DNA of 64,000 nucleotides, taken from Streptomyces sp. 3214.6 (GTDB lineage: Bacteria > Actinomycetota > Actinomycetes > Streptomycetales > Streptomycetaceae). The translations under genes were made by a program, and so were the position numbers. Positions within the stretch are counted from its first letter, which is position 1. The number at the start of each line of letters is the position of its first letter. Location of the stretch: contig NZ_LT670819.1 of assembly GCF_900129855.1 (NCBI RefSeq), positions 310,001 through 374,000 of the forward strand. Direction: 5' to 3'. The notes under the pieces are model-generated. The model was not told where the DNA came from, did no database searches, and saw only the letters and a list, made by a program, of their open reading frames with translations. This document shows, in pieces, positions 1 to 8,679 of the stretch.

Positions 1-1
1 C

Positions 2-496
2 CTCCAGCCCCGCAAGCGGTTCCGCAAGGACACTGTCCTGATCGTGGACGGCACCCTGGTGCCCACCCGCGACCACAACGTCGCCGAACAGTCGAAGAAC
101 TACCGCTACTCCACCAACCACCAGGTCGTCATCGACGCCGACACCCGACTCGTCGTCGCGGTCGGCCGGCCTCTGCCGGGAAACCGCAACGACTGCAAGG
201 CATGGGAACTGTCCGGAGCCAAGGCGGCCGTCGGACGGACCACGGTGATCGCCGACGGCGGCTACCGGGGCACCGGGCTGATCATCCCGCACCGCCGCCA
301 ACGCGGCCAGGCCGAGCTGCCCGCTTGGAAAGAGGAACACAACACCTCCCACCGCAAAGTCCGCGCACGCGTCGAGCACGCCTTCGCCCGCATGAAGAGC
401 TGCAAGATCCTCCGCGACTGCCGCCTGAAAGGCGACGGCGTCCACCACGCCATGCTCGGCATCGCCCGCCTCCACAACCTCACCCTCGCCGGGTAA
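2..496 (+). CDS. IS5-group DDE transposase, 5' end outside window
   Basis: This is the C-terminal part of a transposase that cuts and joins an insertion sequence. The frame is open from the first bases of the window, so the true start lies outside it. A Gly-Asn-Arg-Asn-Asp-Cys-Lys motif follows the central strand, and the segment IADGGY carries the second catalytic Asp. The C-terminal stretch RARVEHAFARMKS carries the catalytic Glu, which is the DDE arrangement of the IS5 superfamily. The stop lies about 40 bp before a probable IS terminus at 537-553. A shorter, decayed relative of the same C-terminus occurs at 20700-20912, so the family has been active here more than once. Confidence 0.85.
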   Translation, partial: LQPRKRFRKDTVLIVDGTLVPTRDHNVAEQSKNYRYSTNHQVVIDADTRLVVAVGRPLPGNRNDCKAWELSGAKAAVGRTTVIADGGYRGTGLIIPHRRQRGQAELPAWKEEHNTSHRKVRARVEHAFARMKSCKILRDCRLKGDGVHHAMLGIARLHNLTLAG

Positions 497-536
497 CGGA
501 GAGACGAGCTGGTCATCGAGCACGCCATAGATCATT

Positions 537-553
537 TACGGGACAGCCCTTAG
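537..553. repeat. Probable right terminus of the first IS
   Basis: The 17-base sequence TACGGGACAGCCCTTAG follows the transposase stop by about 40 bases. It recurs with one mismatch at 21951-21967, next to another remnant of the same transposase family. That recurrence is why I read it as the IS end. The left end is outside the window. Confidence 0.55.
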
Positions 554-690
554 TAGAGGACACTAACTGACCTCTACTTCCGCCATGGTGGTGCAAGAGC
601 CGTTCGGGAGGCATCGCTCCTGGTCACGGCGGCCGCCGCATTGTCCTGACGGCGGGCGGCGCATTCGTCACTTGAGGCAGGGAGCAGGTC

Positions 691-1113
691 ATGTCCGTCA
701 CGACCGCCACGCATCTGAGTTTTCGGGGCGCCGCACGCGAGGTGCTGGACTTCTACCGGTCGGTCTTCGGCGGTCGCATGGTCGTGGTCGCTCACCAGGA
801 TGCGGGCGCGGTGCAGAACGGGAACGAGGTGGACTGGGTGATGTGGGGCGAGGGCCGGCGGCAACGGTTTCCATGTGATGGTCTACGACGTTCCCTCGCA
901 GTTGCCCTTCGGTCAGGGCGAGGACTCGTTCTTTGTCTCGGTGCGCGGTGAGGGCGCCGAGGGGATCAGCGCCCTGTGGGGCAGGCTCGCCGACGGCTCG
1001 GCCGTCGTGTGTCCGATTGAGCCCGCGCCGTGGGCGCGCCGTTGTGCGGGATGCTCAGTGACCGCTTCGGCGTCACCTGGGTCCTGGACGTCACCGCCCC
1101 GTACAACGGCTGA
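691..1113 (+). pseudogene. VOC/glyoxalase-like (PhnB type) gene, frameshifted
   Basis: The start reads MSVTTATHLSFRGAAREVLD, typical of the small VOC superfamily proteins of the PhnB/3-demethylubiquinone type. The reading frame is lost near 860-880, and the middle continues in the next frame (MVYDVPSQLPFGQGED). Near 1020-1030 it returns to the first frame, which ends DRFGVTWVLDVTAPYNG and a stop at 1111-1113. All pieces are in family order, so the original gene was about 140 codons. Two opposite frameshifts make a functional product unlikely unless they are sequencing errors. Confidence 0.8.
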
Positions 1114-1331
1114 GTTTGCTTCTCGCGATCCGTGAATGAGGCCTTGGCCCGAAGTCCCAGAAGGCCGGCGTCGATCGTCACCGAGAAGTGGCGTCGTCAT
1201 CGGTAGTTCGTAGCCCAGTGCAGCGCTTGGGGCGGCCCTGTTCGGGGCCGAATTCACCCTTGCTCCCCGGGAAGGCAAATCCAGTGGTATTACCCCGAGC
1301 TGAATCCGACACGCGAAGCGTACGGCCTGTC

Positions 1332-2195
1332 ATGGCCCGGACATGTATCGCGGTGGTCGTCGCAGGCCTGCTGGCCACAGGCTGCTCCGCAGGTCTCACC
1401 GGCAGCGCGTCGGACGGGGCCGCGACCTTGCCGGCCATCGCGGCCGCGTCGGCGGCGCCCGTCACTGGCTACGACGGACTGATAGGGCTGCCGTTGTCCG
1501 CCTATGGCACCTCCGAGCAGGACGACGTCCTGCTGTTCCAGACGAACGAGGCGCTGGTTGCCCACTGCATGAAGAGCCGGGGATACGCAGGCTATGCAGA
1601 TAAGAAGAAGCCCCAGAGAGCCCCGAAGACGCAAGCGGAAAAAGAAGCGATCCGCCCGGCCGGCGCGTGGGGCTACATCGGCGGTGGCACCGCGAAGCGC
1701 GTCGGTTTCCACGTCGCGATTGCTCCTCCGGTCTCCAAAGGCCCGACCGGCCGGGAACTGAAGGACTACAACGTTTGCTGGGACAAGGCGGACAAGCAGG
1801 TGCCGCCTCTCGCCGGCAGCCAGGGCTGGAAGCTCACCCAGGACCTGTTCGGCCAGTCGTTCCAGCAGGCGGCTGCGGACAGCCGGGTCGGCGCCGCGCG
1901 GGAACGCTGGTCGTCCTGCATGAGCGATGCGGGGCACCCGGCCGGCGATCCCGAGAAGCTGGCCAACGGCTTCCTGAAGGCCAAGAAGGCGACTGCGAAG
2001 GAGATCGCCGCGGCCACCGCCGACGAGTCCTGCACACGGTCATCGAACCTGGCCGGCGTCTACTTCGCGGTCCTCACCGGATACCAGCGGCAGCTCATAT
2101 CCGCCAACACCGAAGTCCTGACCGGCTACAAGAAACAGGTCCAGGCACAGGTCGACCGGGCAGCACACCTCCTGAACTCGTCCGACACGGCCTGA
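1332..2195 (+). CDS. Secreted lipoprotein, function unknown
   Basis: The 287-residue product begins with a positively charged start, a hydrophobic core and the lipobox LLATGC near residues 12-17. It should therefore be exported, lipidated on that Cys and anchored outside the membrane. The mature part has four or five further Cys residues and is rich in Lys, Gln and Ala, especially in its C-terminal third, which looks helical. I do not recognise a family domain. I chose the ATG at 1332 because it places the signal peptide at the N-terminus; an upstream in-frame start at 1188 would add 48 residues before it. The two secreted proteins downstream are on the same strand, but the 99-bp gap and their own leaders argue for separate transcription. 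Confidence 0.75.
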   Translation: MARTCIAVVVAGLLATGCSAGLTGSASDGAATLPAIAAASAAPVTGYDGLIGLPLSAYGTSEQDDVLLFQTNEALVAHCMKSRGYAGYADKKKPQRAPKTQAEKEAIRPAGAWGYIGGGTAKRVGFHVAIAPPVSKGPTGRELKDYNVCWDKADKQVPPLAGSQGWKLTQDLFGQSFQQAAADSRVGAARERWSSCMSDAGHPAGDPEKLANGFLKAKKATAKEIAAATADESCTRSSNLAGVYFAVLTGYQRQLISANTEVLTGYKKQVQAQVDRAAHLLNSSDTA

Positions 2196-2294
2196 ACCAC
2201 ACTCTCACCCCTCGACCCCGGACGGCACGTTGTCATACCGCGCTGCCATCCGGTCCTCCAGCACGACAAGAAACACGAGAAAAGGAGAACGTGC

Positions 2295-2681
2295 ATGAAT
2301 CCGCGAGCCAAAAAGGTGGTGCTGTCCGCGCTGACAGCCGTCGCGGCGGCGGCCTCACTCACCGTCGCCACCACGCCGCAGGCGTCCGCAATCAATCAAG
2401 TCCCCTGCAACCGGCCCGATTTCCTCCAGGTGCAGGGCCATTCCGACCCGGTACCCGTCAACTCTAGCTGGCTAAATTGTTACGCCAACGCCGGAGAAGC
2501 GAAGATTGACCCGAACACGGGGCTTCGTGACTGGGTTGACATAATCGCCACCGGCAACAACCTGGTCCAGTGGCACGGTGACGGAAGGTGGCAGCCCGAT
2601 GCCCCGATCGCCAAGTGGGTCACCTTCACCTGGCCGAACAACCCCGGTGGGGTCCGCATAGACAAGATCAGGATCCTCTGA
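2295..2681 (+). CDS. Secreted beta/gamma-crystallin-like protein, copy 1
   Basis: The 128-residue product has a Sec signal peptide (residues 1 to about 32, ending TPQASA). The mature domain of about 96 residues has the pattern INxVxCxxxDFLxV, CYANAGEA and WVDIIATGNN. That pattern fits the single-domain beta/gamma-crystallin proteins of Streptomyces, a group that includes the killer-toxin-like protein SKLP. Two Cys residues (in VPC and NCYAN) could form a disulfide. Binding of calcium or polysaccharide, or an antifungal effect, would be inference from the family. The start has a strong AAAGGAGAA site 6-7 bases upstream. The gene is the first of a tandem paralogue pair and has its own terminator-like hairpin. 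Confidence 0.8.
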   Translation: MNPRAKKVVLSALTAVAAAASLTVATTPQASAINQVPCNRPDFLQVQGHSDPVPVNSSWLNCYANAGEAKIDPNTGLRDWVDIIATGNNLVQWHGDGRWQPDAPIAKWVTFTWPNNPGGVRIDKIRIL

Positions 2682-2698
2682 ACAGCCGCGCCGGCGGG

Positions 2699-2726
2699 GG
2701 ATGGCGGTCCTGCCCGATCGCCGTCC
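2699..2726 (+). terminator. Hairpin after crystallin-like gene 1
   Basis: GGATGGCG (2699-2706) pairs with CGCCGTCC (2719-2726), with one G-T pair. It is the counterpart of the hairpin after the second copy, which supports a conserved terminator. There is no U-tract, as is common in Streptomyces. Confidence 0.6.
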
Positions 2727-3013
2727 TCGATGCGCAGGGCCACTCGCCAAGGCCCCCGAGGATCTGTTGACCGCAGTGCCGCTGGCGTGTGAGCGAGCGG
2801 ATTCGGAGCCTTCGGCGGTGGCCAACAGCAGCTGGCCAAATCGTCGCCCCGAGCGTGCTCCGTACTCGGCGAAGCGCTCGTCATCACTGCCGACTTGTTC
2901 GGCGACGAGCCGCACTACGACGGTCAGGGCCGCTGTGGGGTCTCGGTCAGGAATACGCCGAGCATCCGCACCATGCCCTACTGCGCTGCCCGCCCCGGCA
3001 CCCCTCAACTCCG
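2727..3013. other. Spacer between the tandem copies, no gene seen
   Basis: Open frames here have no start context and no family resemblance, and they run through the duplicated leader. The last part (from about 3014) is the repeated leader of copy 2. A promoter for copy 2 probably lies here, but I see no clear -10/-35 pair. Confidence 0.5.
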
Positions 3014-3078
3014 GACGGCACTGCGTCAGGCCGCACCACCGTCCGGCCCCCCAGCACGACAAGAAGAGGAGAATTCCC

Positions 3079-3459
3079 ATGAATCAAAAAGCCAAACGAG
3101 TGGTCCTGTCCGCGCTGACAGCTGTCATGGCGGCGGGCTCACTCACCGTCGCCACCACGACGCAGGCATCCGCGATCAATCTGGTCTCCTGCAACAGCAC
3201 CGATTTCCTCATAGTAGGAGGGCACGACAGCATCGGCGACAAGCAGTGGAATTGGAGGAATTGTTACGCCAACGCCGGAGAAGCGAATATCGACGGGCTG
3301 GGGAGTCACTGGGTGGATTACATCAGCACCGGCAACAACCGGGTCCAGTGGCACGGTGACGGAAAGTGGCAGCCCGATGCCCCGATCAACAAGTGGACCT
3401 ACTTCGTCTGGGACAACCACCCCGGCGGGGTCCGCATCGACAAGATCAAGATTCACTGA
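3079..3459 (+). CDS. Secreted beta/gamma-crystallin-like protein, copy 2
   Basis: The 126-residue product is a paralogue of the upstream gene. Its signal peptide is nearly the same (residues 1 to about 32, ending TTQASA), as are its core motifs (INLVSC, CYANAGEAN, YISTGNN) and its C-terminus (HPGGVRIDKIKIH). The loop between the first Cys and the CYANAG motif differs most (GGHDSIGDKQWNW against QGHSDPVPVNSSW), as expected if surface specificity diverged. AAGAGGAGAA precedes the ATG. A longer frame open from 2701 is not used, because the signal peptide begins at 3079. Its function is as uncertain as that of copy 1. Confidence 0.8.
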   Translation: MNQKAKRVVLSALTAVMAAGSLTVATTTQASAINLVSCNSTDFLIVGGHDSIGDKQWNWRNCYANAGEANIDGLGSHWVDYISTGNNRVQWHGDGKWQPDAPINKWTYFVWDNHPGGVRIDKIKIH

Positions 3460-3604
3460 GCGTTTTCAACCTGGCCACCGATCGGGTGACGGCTGTGTTC
3501 GCAGGAACTGGGCGCTACCGCAGGTCGGAAGACGATCAACTCTAGAGGGACGTTCGCCCTGTGGAGTGAGCGCTGAAAAGGCTCTGAACCACCGGTGATA
3601 TCGA

Positions 3605-3634
3605 GGGACGGCGGTCCTACCCGATCGCCGTCCC
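3605..3634 (+). terminator. Hairpin after crystallin-like gene 2
   Basis: GGGACGGCG (3605-3613) pairs perfectly with CGCCGTCCC (3626-3634) around a 12-base loop. It matches the hairpin after copy 1 and lies about 145 bases beyond the stop codon. Confidence 0.65.
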
Positions 3635-3916
3635 CGACTCTGACTAGTCGGGCCTGGTGGCCGCCGTCGCTCGACACCGGGTGAACACACCACAGCCGGA
3701 CGTGGGCGAGCCCGATGCCTACCGGCGGGCTGCCGCCCTGCTTGAGCAGCTGGTCCGCCCGGATAGGAGGGCCCGGCCTGTGCCGGCCCGCACGAGCAAT
3801 GCTCAAGACTTGTGGATCAGCCTCGGGTTGGCGCGTGAAGGGCGTACCTTCCCGAATGATCCTGTGATGGTCATCGAGTAGGCCGACGTTGGCGCGTCGG
3901 TCGGGAAGGCACGCCC

Positions 3917-5167
3917 GTGCTCACGGTAGTCAACGAAGACGGAACGACACCACACGGCTCCCTGATCGACGAGATCGTCCGGGAGGGCGCACGGCGGATG
4001 CTGGCCGCCGCGCTGGAAGCCGAAGTCAACACCTACATAGCCGAGTTGGCTGATCAGCGGGACGCGTCCGGGCGGCGTCTGGTGGTGCGCAACGGCTTCC
4101 ACCAGCCGCGGAAGGTCACGACCGCGGCCGGGGCGATCGAGGTGAAGGCCCCGCGGGTCAATGACAAGCGCGTCGACGAGGCCACCGGGGAGCGCAAGCG
4201 GTTCTCCTCGGCGATCCTGCCGCCCTGGGCCCGCAAGTCCCCGAAGATCAGCGAGGTGCTCCCTCTGCTCTATCTGCACGGCCTGTCGTCGGGTGACTTC
4301 GTGCCCGCGCTGGAGCAGTTCCTCGGCTCCTCCGCCGGCCTCTCGCCCGCCACGGTCACCCGGCTGACCGGGCAGTGGCAGGCCGATCACACGGCATTCG
4401 GCGAGCGTGACCTGTCGGCGACGGACTACGTGTACGTGTGGGCCGACGGCATCCACCTGCGGATCCGCCTGGCCGAGGCGAAGTCCTGCGTGCTGGTCGT
4501 CATGGGGGTGCGCGCGGACGGCACGAAGGAGCTGATCGCGATGGCCGACGGCTACCGCGAGTCCGCCGAGTCCTGGGCCGACCTGCTGCGTGACTGCGCA
4601 CGGCGCGGGATGCGCGCTCCGGTCCTCGCGGTCGGCGACGGAGCACTGGGCTTTTGGAAGGCCCTGGCAGAGGTGTTTCCCGAGGCCCGCCATCAGCGGT
4701 GCTGGGTTCATAAAACGGCCAATGTGCTCAACGCGATCCCGACGTCGGCCCAGCCCAGCGCGCGAAAGGCGCTGCAGGACATCTACAACGCCGAGGACCG
4801 CGACCATGCGGTGAAAGCCGTCGCCGCATTCGAGAAGACCTACGGCGCGAAGTGGCCCAAGGCCGTCAAGAAGATCACCGACGACGTTGACGAGCTGCTG
4901 GCGTTCTACGACTTCCCGGCCGAGCACTGGGTTCACCTGCGCACCACGAATCCGATCGAATCGACCTTCGCGACAGTGCGGCTGAGGACCAAGGTCACCA
5001 AGGGCGCCGGCAGCGCGGCCGCCGCACTTGCCATGGTCTTCAAGCTCGTCGAATCCGCCCAGGCGCGCTGGCGAGCGGTCAACGCGCCCCACCTCGTGGC
5101 ACTCGTCCGTGCCGGAGCCCGCTTCGAACGCGGCCTCCTGGCCGAGCGGCCGAAGGCGGCGGCGTGA
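3917..5167 (+). CDS. IS256-family transposase, full length
   Basis: The 416-residue protein is the mutator-type DDE transposase that moves this element by a copy-out circle route, as known for IS256. The catalytic triad is visible as D177 (in VWADGIH), D241 (in VGDGALGFWKA) and E348 (in TNPIESTFATV). CWVH at 262-265 is the family's conserved Cys/His segment. The length and all motifs are intact, so the element may still be active. The GTG start at 3917 gives the usual N-terminus. The stop overlaps the start of a small downstream frame. Confidence 0.92.
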   Translation: MLTVVNEDGTTPHGSLIDEIVREGARRMLAAALEAEVNTYIAELADQRDASGRRLVVRNGFHQPRKVTTAAGAIEVKAPRVNDKRVDEATGERKRFSSAILPPWARKSPKISEVLPLLYLHGLSSGDFVPALEQFLGSSAGLSPATVTRLTGQWQADHTAFGERDLSATDYVYVWADGIHLRIRLAEAKSCVLVVMGVRADGTKELIAMADGYRESAESWADLLRDCARRGMRAPVLAVGDGALGFWKALAEVFPEARHQRCWVHKTANVLNAIPTSAQPSARKALQDIYNAEDRDHAVKAVAAFEKTYGAKWPKAVKKITDDVDELLAFYDFPAEHWVHLRTTNPIESTFATVRLRTKVTKGAGSAAAALAMVFKLVESAQARWRAVNAPHLVALVRAGARFERGLLAERPKAAA

Positions 5168-5472
5168 TGAACCAAAGACGCCGACCGGGGCGATCTTGGC
5201 CGCGAAGCAACCGCGGCTACGCTCTACTCAAAGTGGACATCGTCGAGGACGACGCCTGGTCGTCCCAGCCAGAAGCCGCCCGCAGCCTGGGCATCACGCT
5301 CATCCGCGTCGGGATGCTCATCGCCAACCGCCGTCTGATACCGGCAGAGAACCCGGCTGGTCAGGCTGGAGTCACAACTGCCAGCGTCCAAGCCGAGGAA
5401 ATCTGGCGAGCGAACGCGACAAAGCGAGCGAAGCTCGCCCGTCTCCTGAAGGACACGATCAACTGGTTCTGA
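5164..5472 (+). CDS. Small HTH-like protein inside the IS256 element
   Basis: The 102-residue frame starts with a GTG that overlaps the transposase stop (translational coupling); an ATG follows directly. It ends four bases before the right inverted repeat, so it lies inside the element. Residues 35-60 (PEAARSLGITLIRVGMLIAN) look like a helix-turn-helix of the excisionase/MerR sort. The C-terminus is basic and ends KLARLLKDTINWF. IS256 elements usually have one gene, so this could be an accessory regulator or a passenger. Its function is not known. Confidence 0.55.
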   Translation: MMNQRRRPGRSWPRSNRGYALLKVDIVEDDAWSSQPEAARSLGITLIRVGMLIANRRLIPAENPAGQAGVTTASVQAEEIWRANATKRAKLARLLKDTINWF

Positions 5473-5559
5473 TCACTGATCCACAAGTCTTGACGATAGC
5501 TCGTGCCGCACAGGCCAGGCCCTCCTATGTCTGCGGAAGAGGGTGTGTCCAGCGCCAGT

Positions 5560-7186
5560 GGCCCTGTCTCGCATCCGGTGGTGACGGAGAGTTGTCAGGG
5601 TCGTTGACCTTCATGTGATAGGTGTCAACGAGCTTGTGCAGACGGTGTTTTCGGGTCTGTCCCCACTGGTCATGGAGGATGTGGCCGACGAGGGTGAGCG
5701 GATCGTGGTGCGGGCCCGGACGCCGCTGGACACCGCGGTCTGCCCGGTGTGCGGGGCCTCGTCGGGACGGGTGCACGGCTATCACTGGCGGACGGTGGCC
5801 GACGTTCCGGTCGACGGGCAACGGGTGGTGGTCCATGTGCGGGTGCGGCGTCTGGTGTGCCCCACGCGAGGCTGCCGCCACACCTTCCGCGAACAGGTGC
5901 CCGGGGTGCTGGAGCGATACCAGCGACGCACGGCCCGTCTGACCAGGCAAGTCAAGGCCGTGGTCAAAGAGTTAGCGGGCCGGGCGGGATCACGTCTGCT
6001 GGCGATACTCGCGGTGGGCCTGTCCCGTCACACAGCCCTGCGCACCCTGCTGCGCATCCCATTGCCCACCGGGCGAACGCCCCGCGTGATCGGCGTCGAC
6101 GACTTTGCTCTGCGTCGGCGGCACCGCTATGCCACCGTGGTGATCGACGCCGAGACCCATGAGCGGATCGACGTGCTGCCCGACCGCACCGCCGACACGC
6201 TGGAAGCCTGGCTGCGCGATCATCCGGGCGTCGAGGTCGTGTGCCGCGACGGCTCATCGACCTACGCCGAGGCCATCCGCCGCGCCCTGCCCGACGCGGT
6301 CCAGATCACGGACAGGTGGCACCTGTGGCACAACCTGTGCGAAGCCGCCCTGAGCGAGGTGAAGGCACACAGTGCCTGCTGGGCCACCGTACTGGACGCG
6401 CCCCTGTACGACGGACCACGCGCACAGACCACCCTCGAACGTTGGCATCAGGTTCATGGCCTGCTCGAGAAGGGCGTGGGCCTGCTCGAGTGCGCCCGCC
6501 GCCTGCAACTGGCCCTGAACACCGTCAAACGCTACGCCCGAGCCGACCGGCCCGAGCGGATGCTGCGCGTCCCCAAATACCGTGCCAGCCTCGTCGATCC
6601 CTACCGCGAGCACCGCGCAAACGCCGGGTTGAGGACCCTGGCGTCCCGGTGCAGCACCTCTTCGAAGAGATCAAGGCCCTCGGCTTCACCGGCTGCCTGA
6701 ACCTCCTGCACAAGTACATCAACCAGGGCCGCGCGGACGCCGACCGCAGCCACATCTCCCCACGCCGGCTCGCCCGGATGCTCCTCACCAGGCCCGACAA
6801 CCTCAAGCCCGAACATCACGGCCTTCTGGCACGGCTCACCGCCGCCTGCCCCGAGATGACCCAACTCGCCGCCGGCATCAGAGGCTTCGCCGAACTCCTG
6901 ACGCCTTGCGAGGGAAATGCCGACGGGCTCTCGCGCTGGATCGTCCAAGTCCGCGCAACCGATCTGCCCCATCTGCACTCTTTCACTCGGGGCCTGGAGC
7001 GGGACCGCGACGCCGTGATCGCCGCGCTCACACTTCCGTACAGCAACGGCCCTACCGAGGGCGTCAACACCAAGACCAAACGGATCGCGCGCCAGATGCA
7101 CGGACGAGCAGGCTTCACCCTGCTTCGCCACCGCATCCTTCTTGGATAGCGGCACGCTCCGTCACCACCGAATGTGAGACAGGGCC
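5560..7186 (+). mobile_element. ISL3-family insertion sequence
   Basis: Inverted repeats of 29 bp with two mismatches lie at 5560-5588 and 7158-7186 (GGCCCTGTCTC-GCAT-CCGGTGGTGACGGA type). They enclose one transposase gene. The left end is only 32 bp from the IS256 element. The right end lies inside the 3' end of an AraC-type gene on the other strand. I found no matching 8-bp target duplication, so one flank may have been lost. Confidence 0.85.
5615..7149 (+). pseudogene. ISL3-family transposase with a one-base deletion
   Basis: The N-terminus carries the family zinc ribbon (CPVCG with a second Cys pair, CPTRGCRH). It is followed by the DDE domain with GVDDFALRR, CRDGSSTYAEA and a WHLWHNLCEA helix. 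Near 6613 the frame shifts: codons up to YREH are in one frame, and RKRRVEDPGVPVQHLFEEI continues in another, ending LRHRILLG. Restoring one base (CACC-GCGC to CACCTGCGC) would give one protein of about 511 residues. The deletion probably inactivates it. A TTA codon at 5972-5974 is also present. Confidence 0.85.
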
Positions 7187-8197
7187 GCTCGTTTGACAGA
7201 CCCGGCGGGAGGCTGTCGCGTTGGAGTGGAGGCGTCGCCATTGGCGGGGCGTGACGCCGTAGCTCTGGTGGAAGCGGCGGGAGAAGTAGGCGGGGTTGGT
7301 GAATCCCCAGGACCGGGCGATGGCTTCGATGGTGCGGTGGGCGTGTTCGGGTGTGGTCAGGTCGCGGCGGGTGCCTTCCAGGCGTCGGCGAATGATCCAT
7401 TTCTCCAGGCTGAGGCCCCCCTGCTCACACAGCCGGTAGAGGGTTCGTACGGAGATGTTGTGGGCGGCGGCGATGCTGCGGGGGGTGAGCCTCGGGTCGG
7501 TCAGATGGGCGCGGATGTAGGCGATGACACGGATGAGGAGGGTGTCTTCGGCGACCGACCGCCGGGTGCGTTCGTCGGCGGCCACCGAGACGATGAGGGC
7601 GCGGGTGAGTTCCAGGGTGGCCGAGCCGAGCGCCTCGGCGCCGGCATCGGCGCTGAGCTGGTCGGCGCGGCGGTGCAGGCTTCGTATGTGATGCAGCAGC
7701 AACGGCGCGATAGGGCTTTGCTCCAGGAGCGGTATCGCGGTCCGGACCAGGTGTTCGGGCAGGCCGAGACGTTCGGTGTCCACCATGAATGCCACCGACA
7801 CTCCGGTCCCGGACCACCCGTACTCGTAGCCGGCGGTCTTGTGTGCCAGGGCCAGGGCGTCGGGCCCCACGTGCTGCTGATGGCCGTTCCAGGTGAAGGC
7901 GCCCATCCCCTGACTCTGGGTGATGATCGAGACGGTGTTCCTCGAGTCGAACCGGGCGTGCCGCGGGGTGCGCCAGATGCGCATGCCCGTGCCGTGCGTG
8001 GCGAACAGGGTCAGCGGGCCGAAGTTCCAGACCTCCAGTCTCTTCCGGATGCCGGCCTCGGGATGTTCCTGCTCGATCCCGCAACTGCCGCTCTCTCCGA
8101 CCGCCACGGCGTGATACGTCTCGGCCCGGTCGGCGGCAGGCAGGTCCTCCGTGTCCAAAACAAGCACGTTCCCCCCAGGGCGGCAGCAGCGGGCCAT
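7115..8197 (-). CDS. AraC-family regulator with its C-terminus rewritten by an IS
   Basis: The 360-residue protein has an N-terminal AraC-binding-like sensor domain (about residues 30-210). The C-terminal double HTH (about 235-335) contains TPRSIAAAHNISVRTLYRLC and IARSWGFTNPAYFSRRFHQ, with the family signature ending YGVTPRQWRR. The last ~24 residues (from about residue 337) are translated from the right end of the ISL3 element, so the native stop was replaced. Both HTHs are complete, so DNA binding may survive. It is divergent from the ribosome-inactivating protein gene, which makes it a candidate regulator of that toxin, but this is inference. The start codon is not certain. Confidence 0.8.
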   Translation of the reverse strand: MARCCRPGGNVLVLDTEDLPAADRAETYHAVAVGESGSCGIEQEHPEAGIRKRLEVWNFGPLTLFATHGTGMRIWRTPRHARFDSRNTVSIITQSQGMGAFTWNGHQQHVGPDALALAHKTAGYEYGWSGTGVSVAFMVDTERLGLPEHLVRTAIPLLEQSPIAPLLLHHIRSLHRRADQLSADAGAEALGSATLELTRALIVSVAADERTRRSVAEDTLLIRVIAYIRAHLTDPRLTPRSIAAAHNISVRTLYRLCEQGGLSLEKWIIRRRLEGTRRDLTTPEHAHRTIEAIARSWGFTNPAYFSRRFHQSYGVTPRQWRRLHSNATASRRVCQTSGPVSHSVVTERAAIQEGCGGEAG

Positions 8198-8679
8198 CCG
8201 CTGCCGTACTGTCCTCTGAATTCTTCAACACCGGGGCCAGCTTGGGCAGTTGGGTTCACGAACTCGCCGGCAGCCTCCTGCGCATGGGCCTGCACCACGC
8301 GTCACAGCAGTCACCGGGTCGGATGGTGACTTGGCACCCAGGGAGCAGTTCTCGGCGCGCACGGTAAAGAACCTCGCCCCCGGCACTGACACGATCCGGT
8401 CACCTGAGCCGGGCTTTGAAACCGACACTGGCCCTCAATCACAGGTGCCATTGGCATATGGAGCGGGGCAGTGATCGACGTCCGCAGATCTCGCCTTCGA
8501 ATACCGCAGATCCTCCTGGATCGACTCGAAGCCCCGCACGCCTCGTCCTGGCTCCACGGGCATTCCAAACCGCTGCCAAAACGCCGCTCCCCCCTGACCC
8601 GCGACGGCATCTCGCCCACGGCGACATCGAGAAAGGCTGCGCAAACGGACATGGTTCCCACGTCAGAAAGAGTCAAATC
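8198..8679. other. Divergent intergenic region, AraC / toxin gene
   Basis: About 480 bases separate two divergent genes. An open frame from 8416 runs in phase into the toxin gene, but it has an arginine- and proline-rich composition and no signal peptide, so I treat it as leader. Promoters and any AraC sites must lie here. I see no convincing palindrome. Confidence 0.5.

Larger units (their letters stand above)
2217..3634 (+). repeat. Tandem duplication of a secreted-protein unit
   Basis: Two copies of leader, gene and hairpin lie head to tail. Both leaders contain CCGGACGGCAC and then CCAGCACGACAAGAA just before the ribosome binding site (from about 2217 and from about 3014). The genes (2295-2681 and 3079-3459) encode paralogues, and both are followed by a GGCG-TCCT-CCCGAT-CGCC hairpin (2699-2726, 3605-3634). 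The second copy has about 145 extra bases between stop and hairpin. Confidence 0.8.
3763..5528 (+). mobile_element. IS256-family insertion sequence
   Basis: An 18-bp perfect inverted repeat, TCAAGACTTGTGGATCAG, lies at 3803-3820 and 5476-5493. Further outward the ends continue to match imperfectly, through GCACGAGC and ATAGGAGGGCC-GGCCTGTG. The whole inverted repeat therefore spans about 3763-3820 and 5476-5528, with a small indel. The element contains a full transposase and a short downstream frame. I see no clear target duplication next to the outer limits, so the exact boundary is uncertain. Confidence 0.75.
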
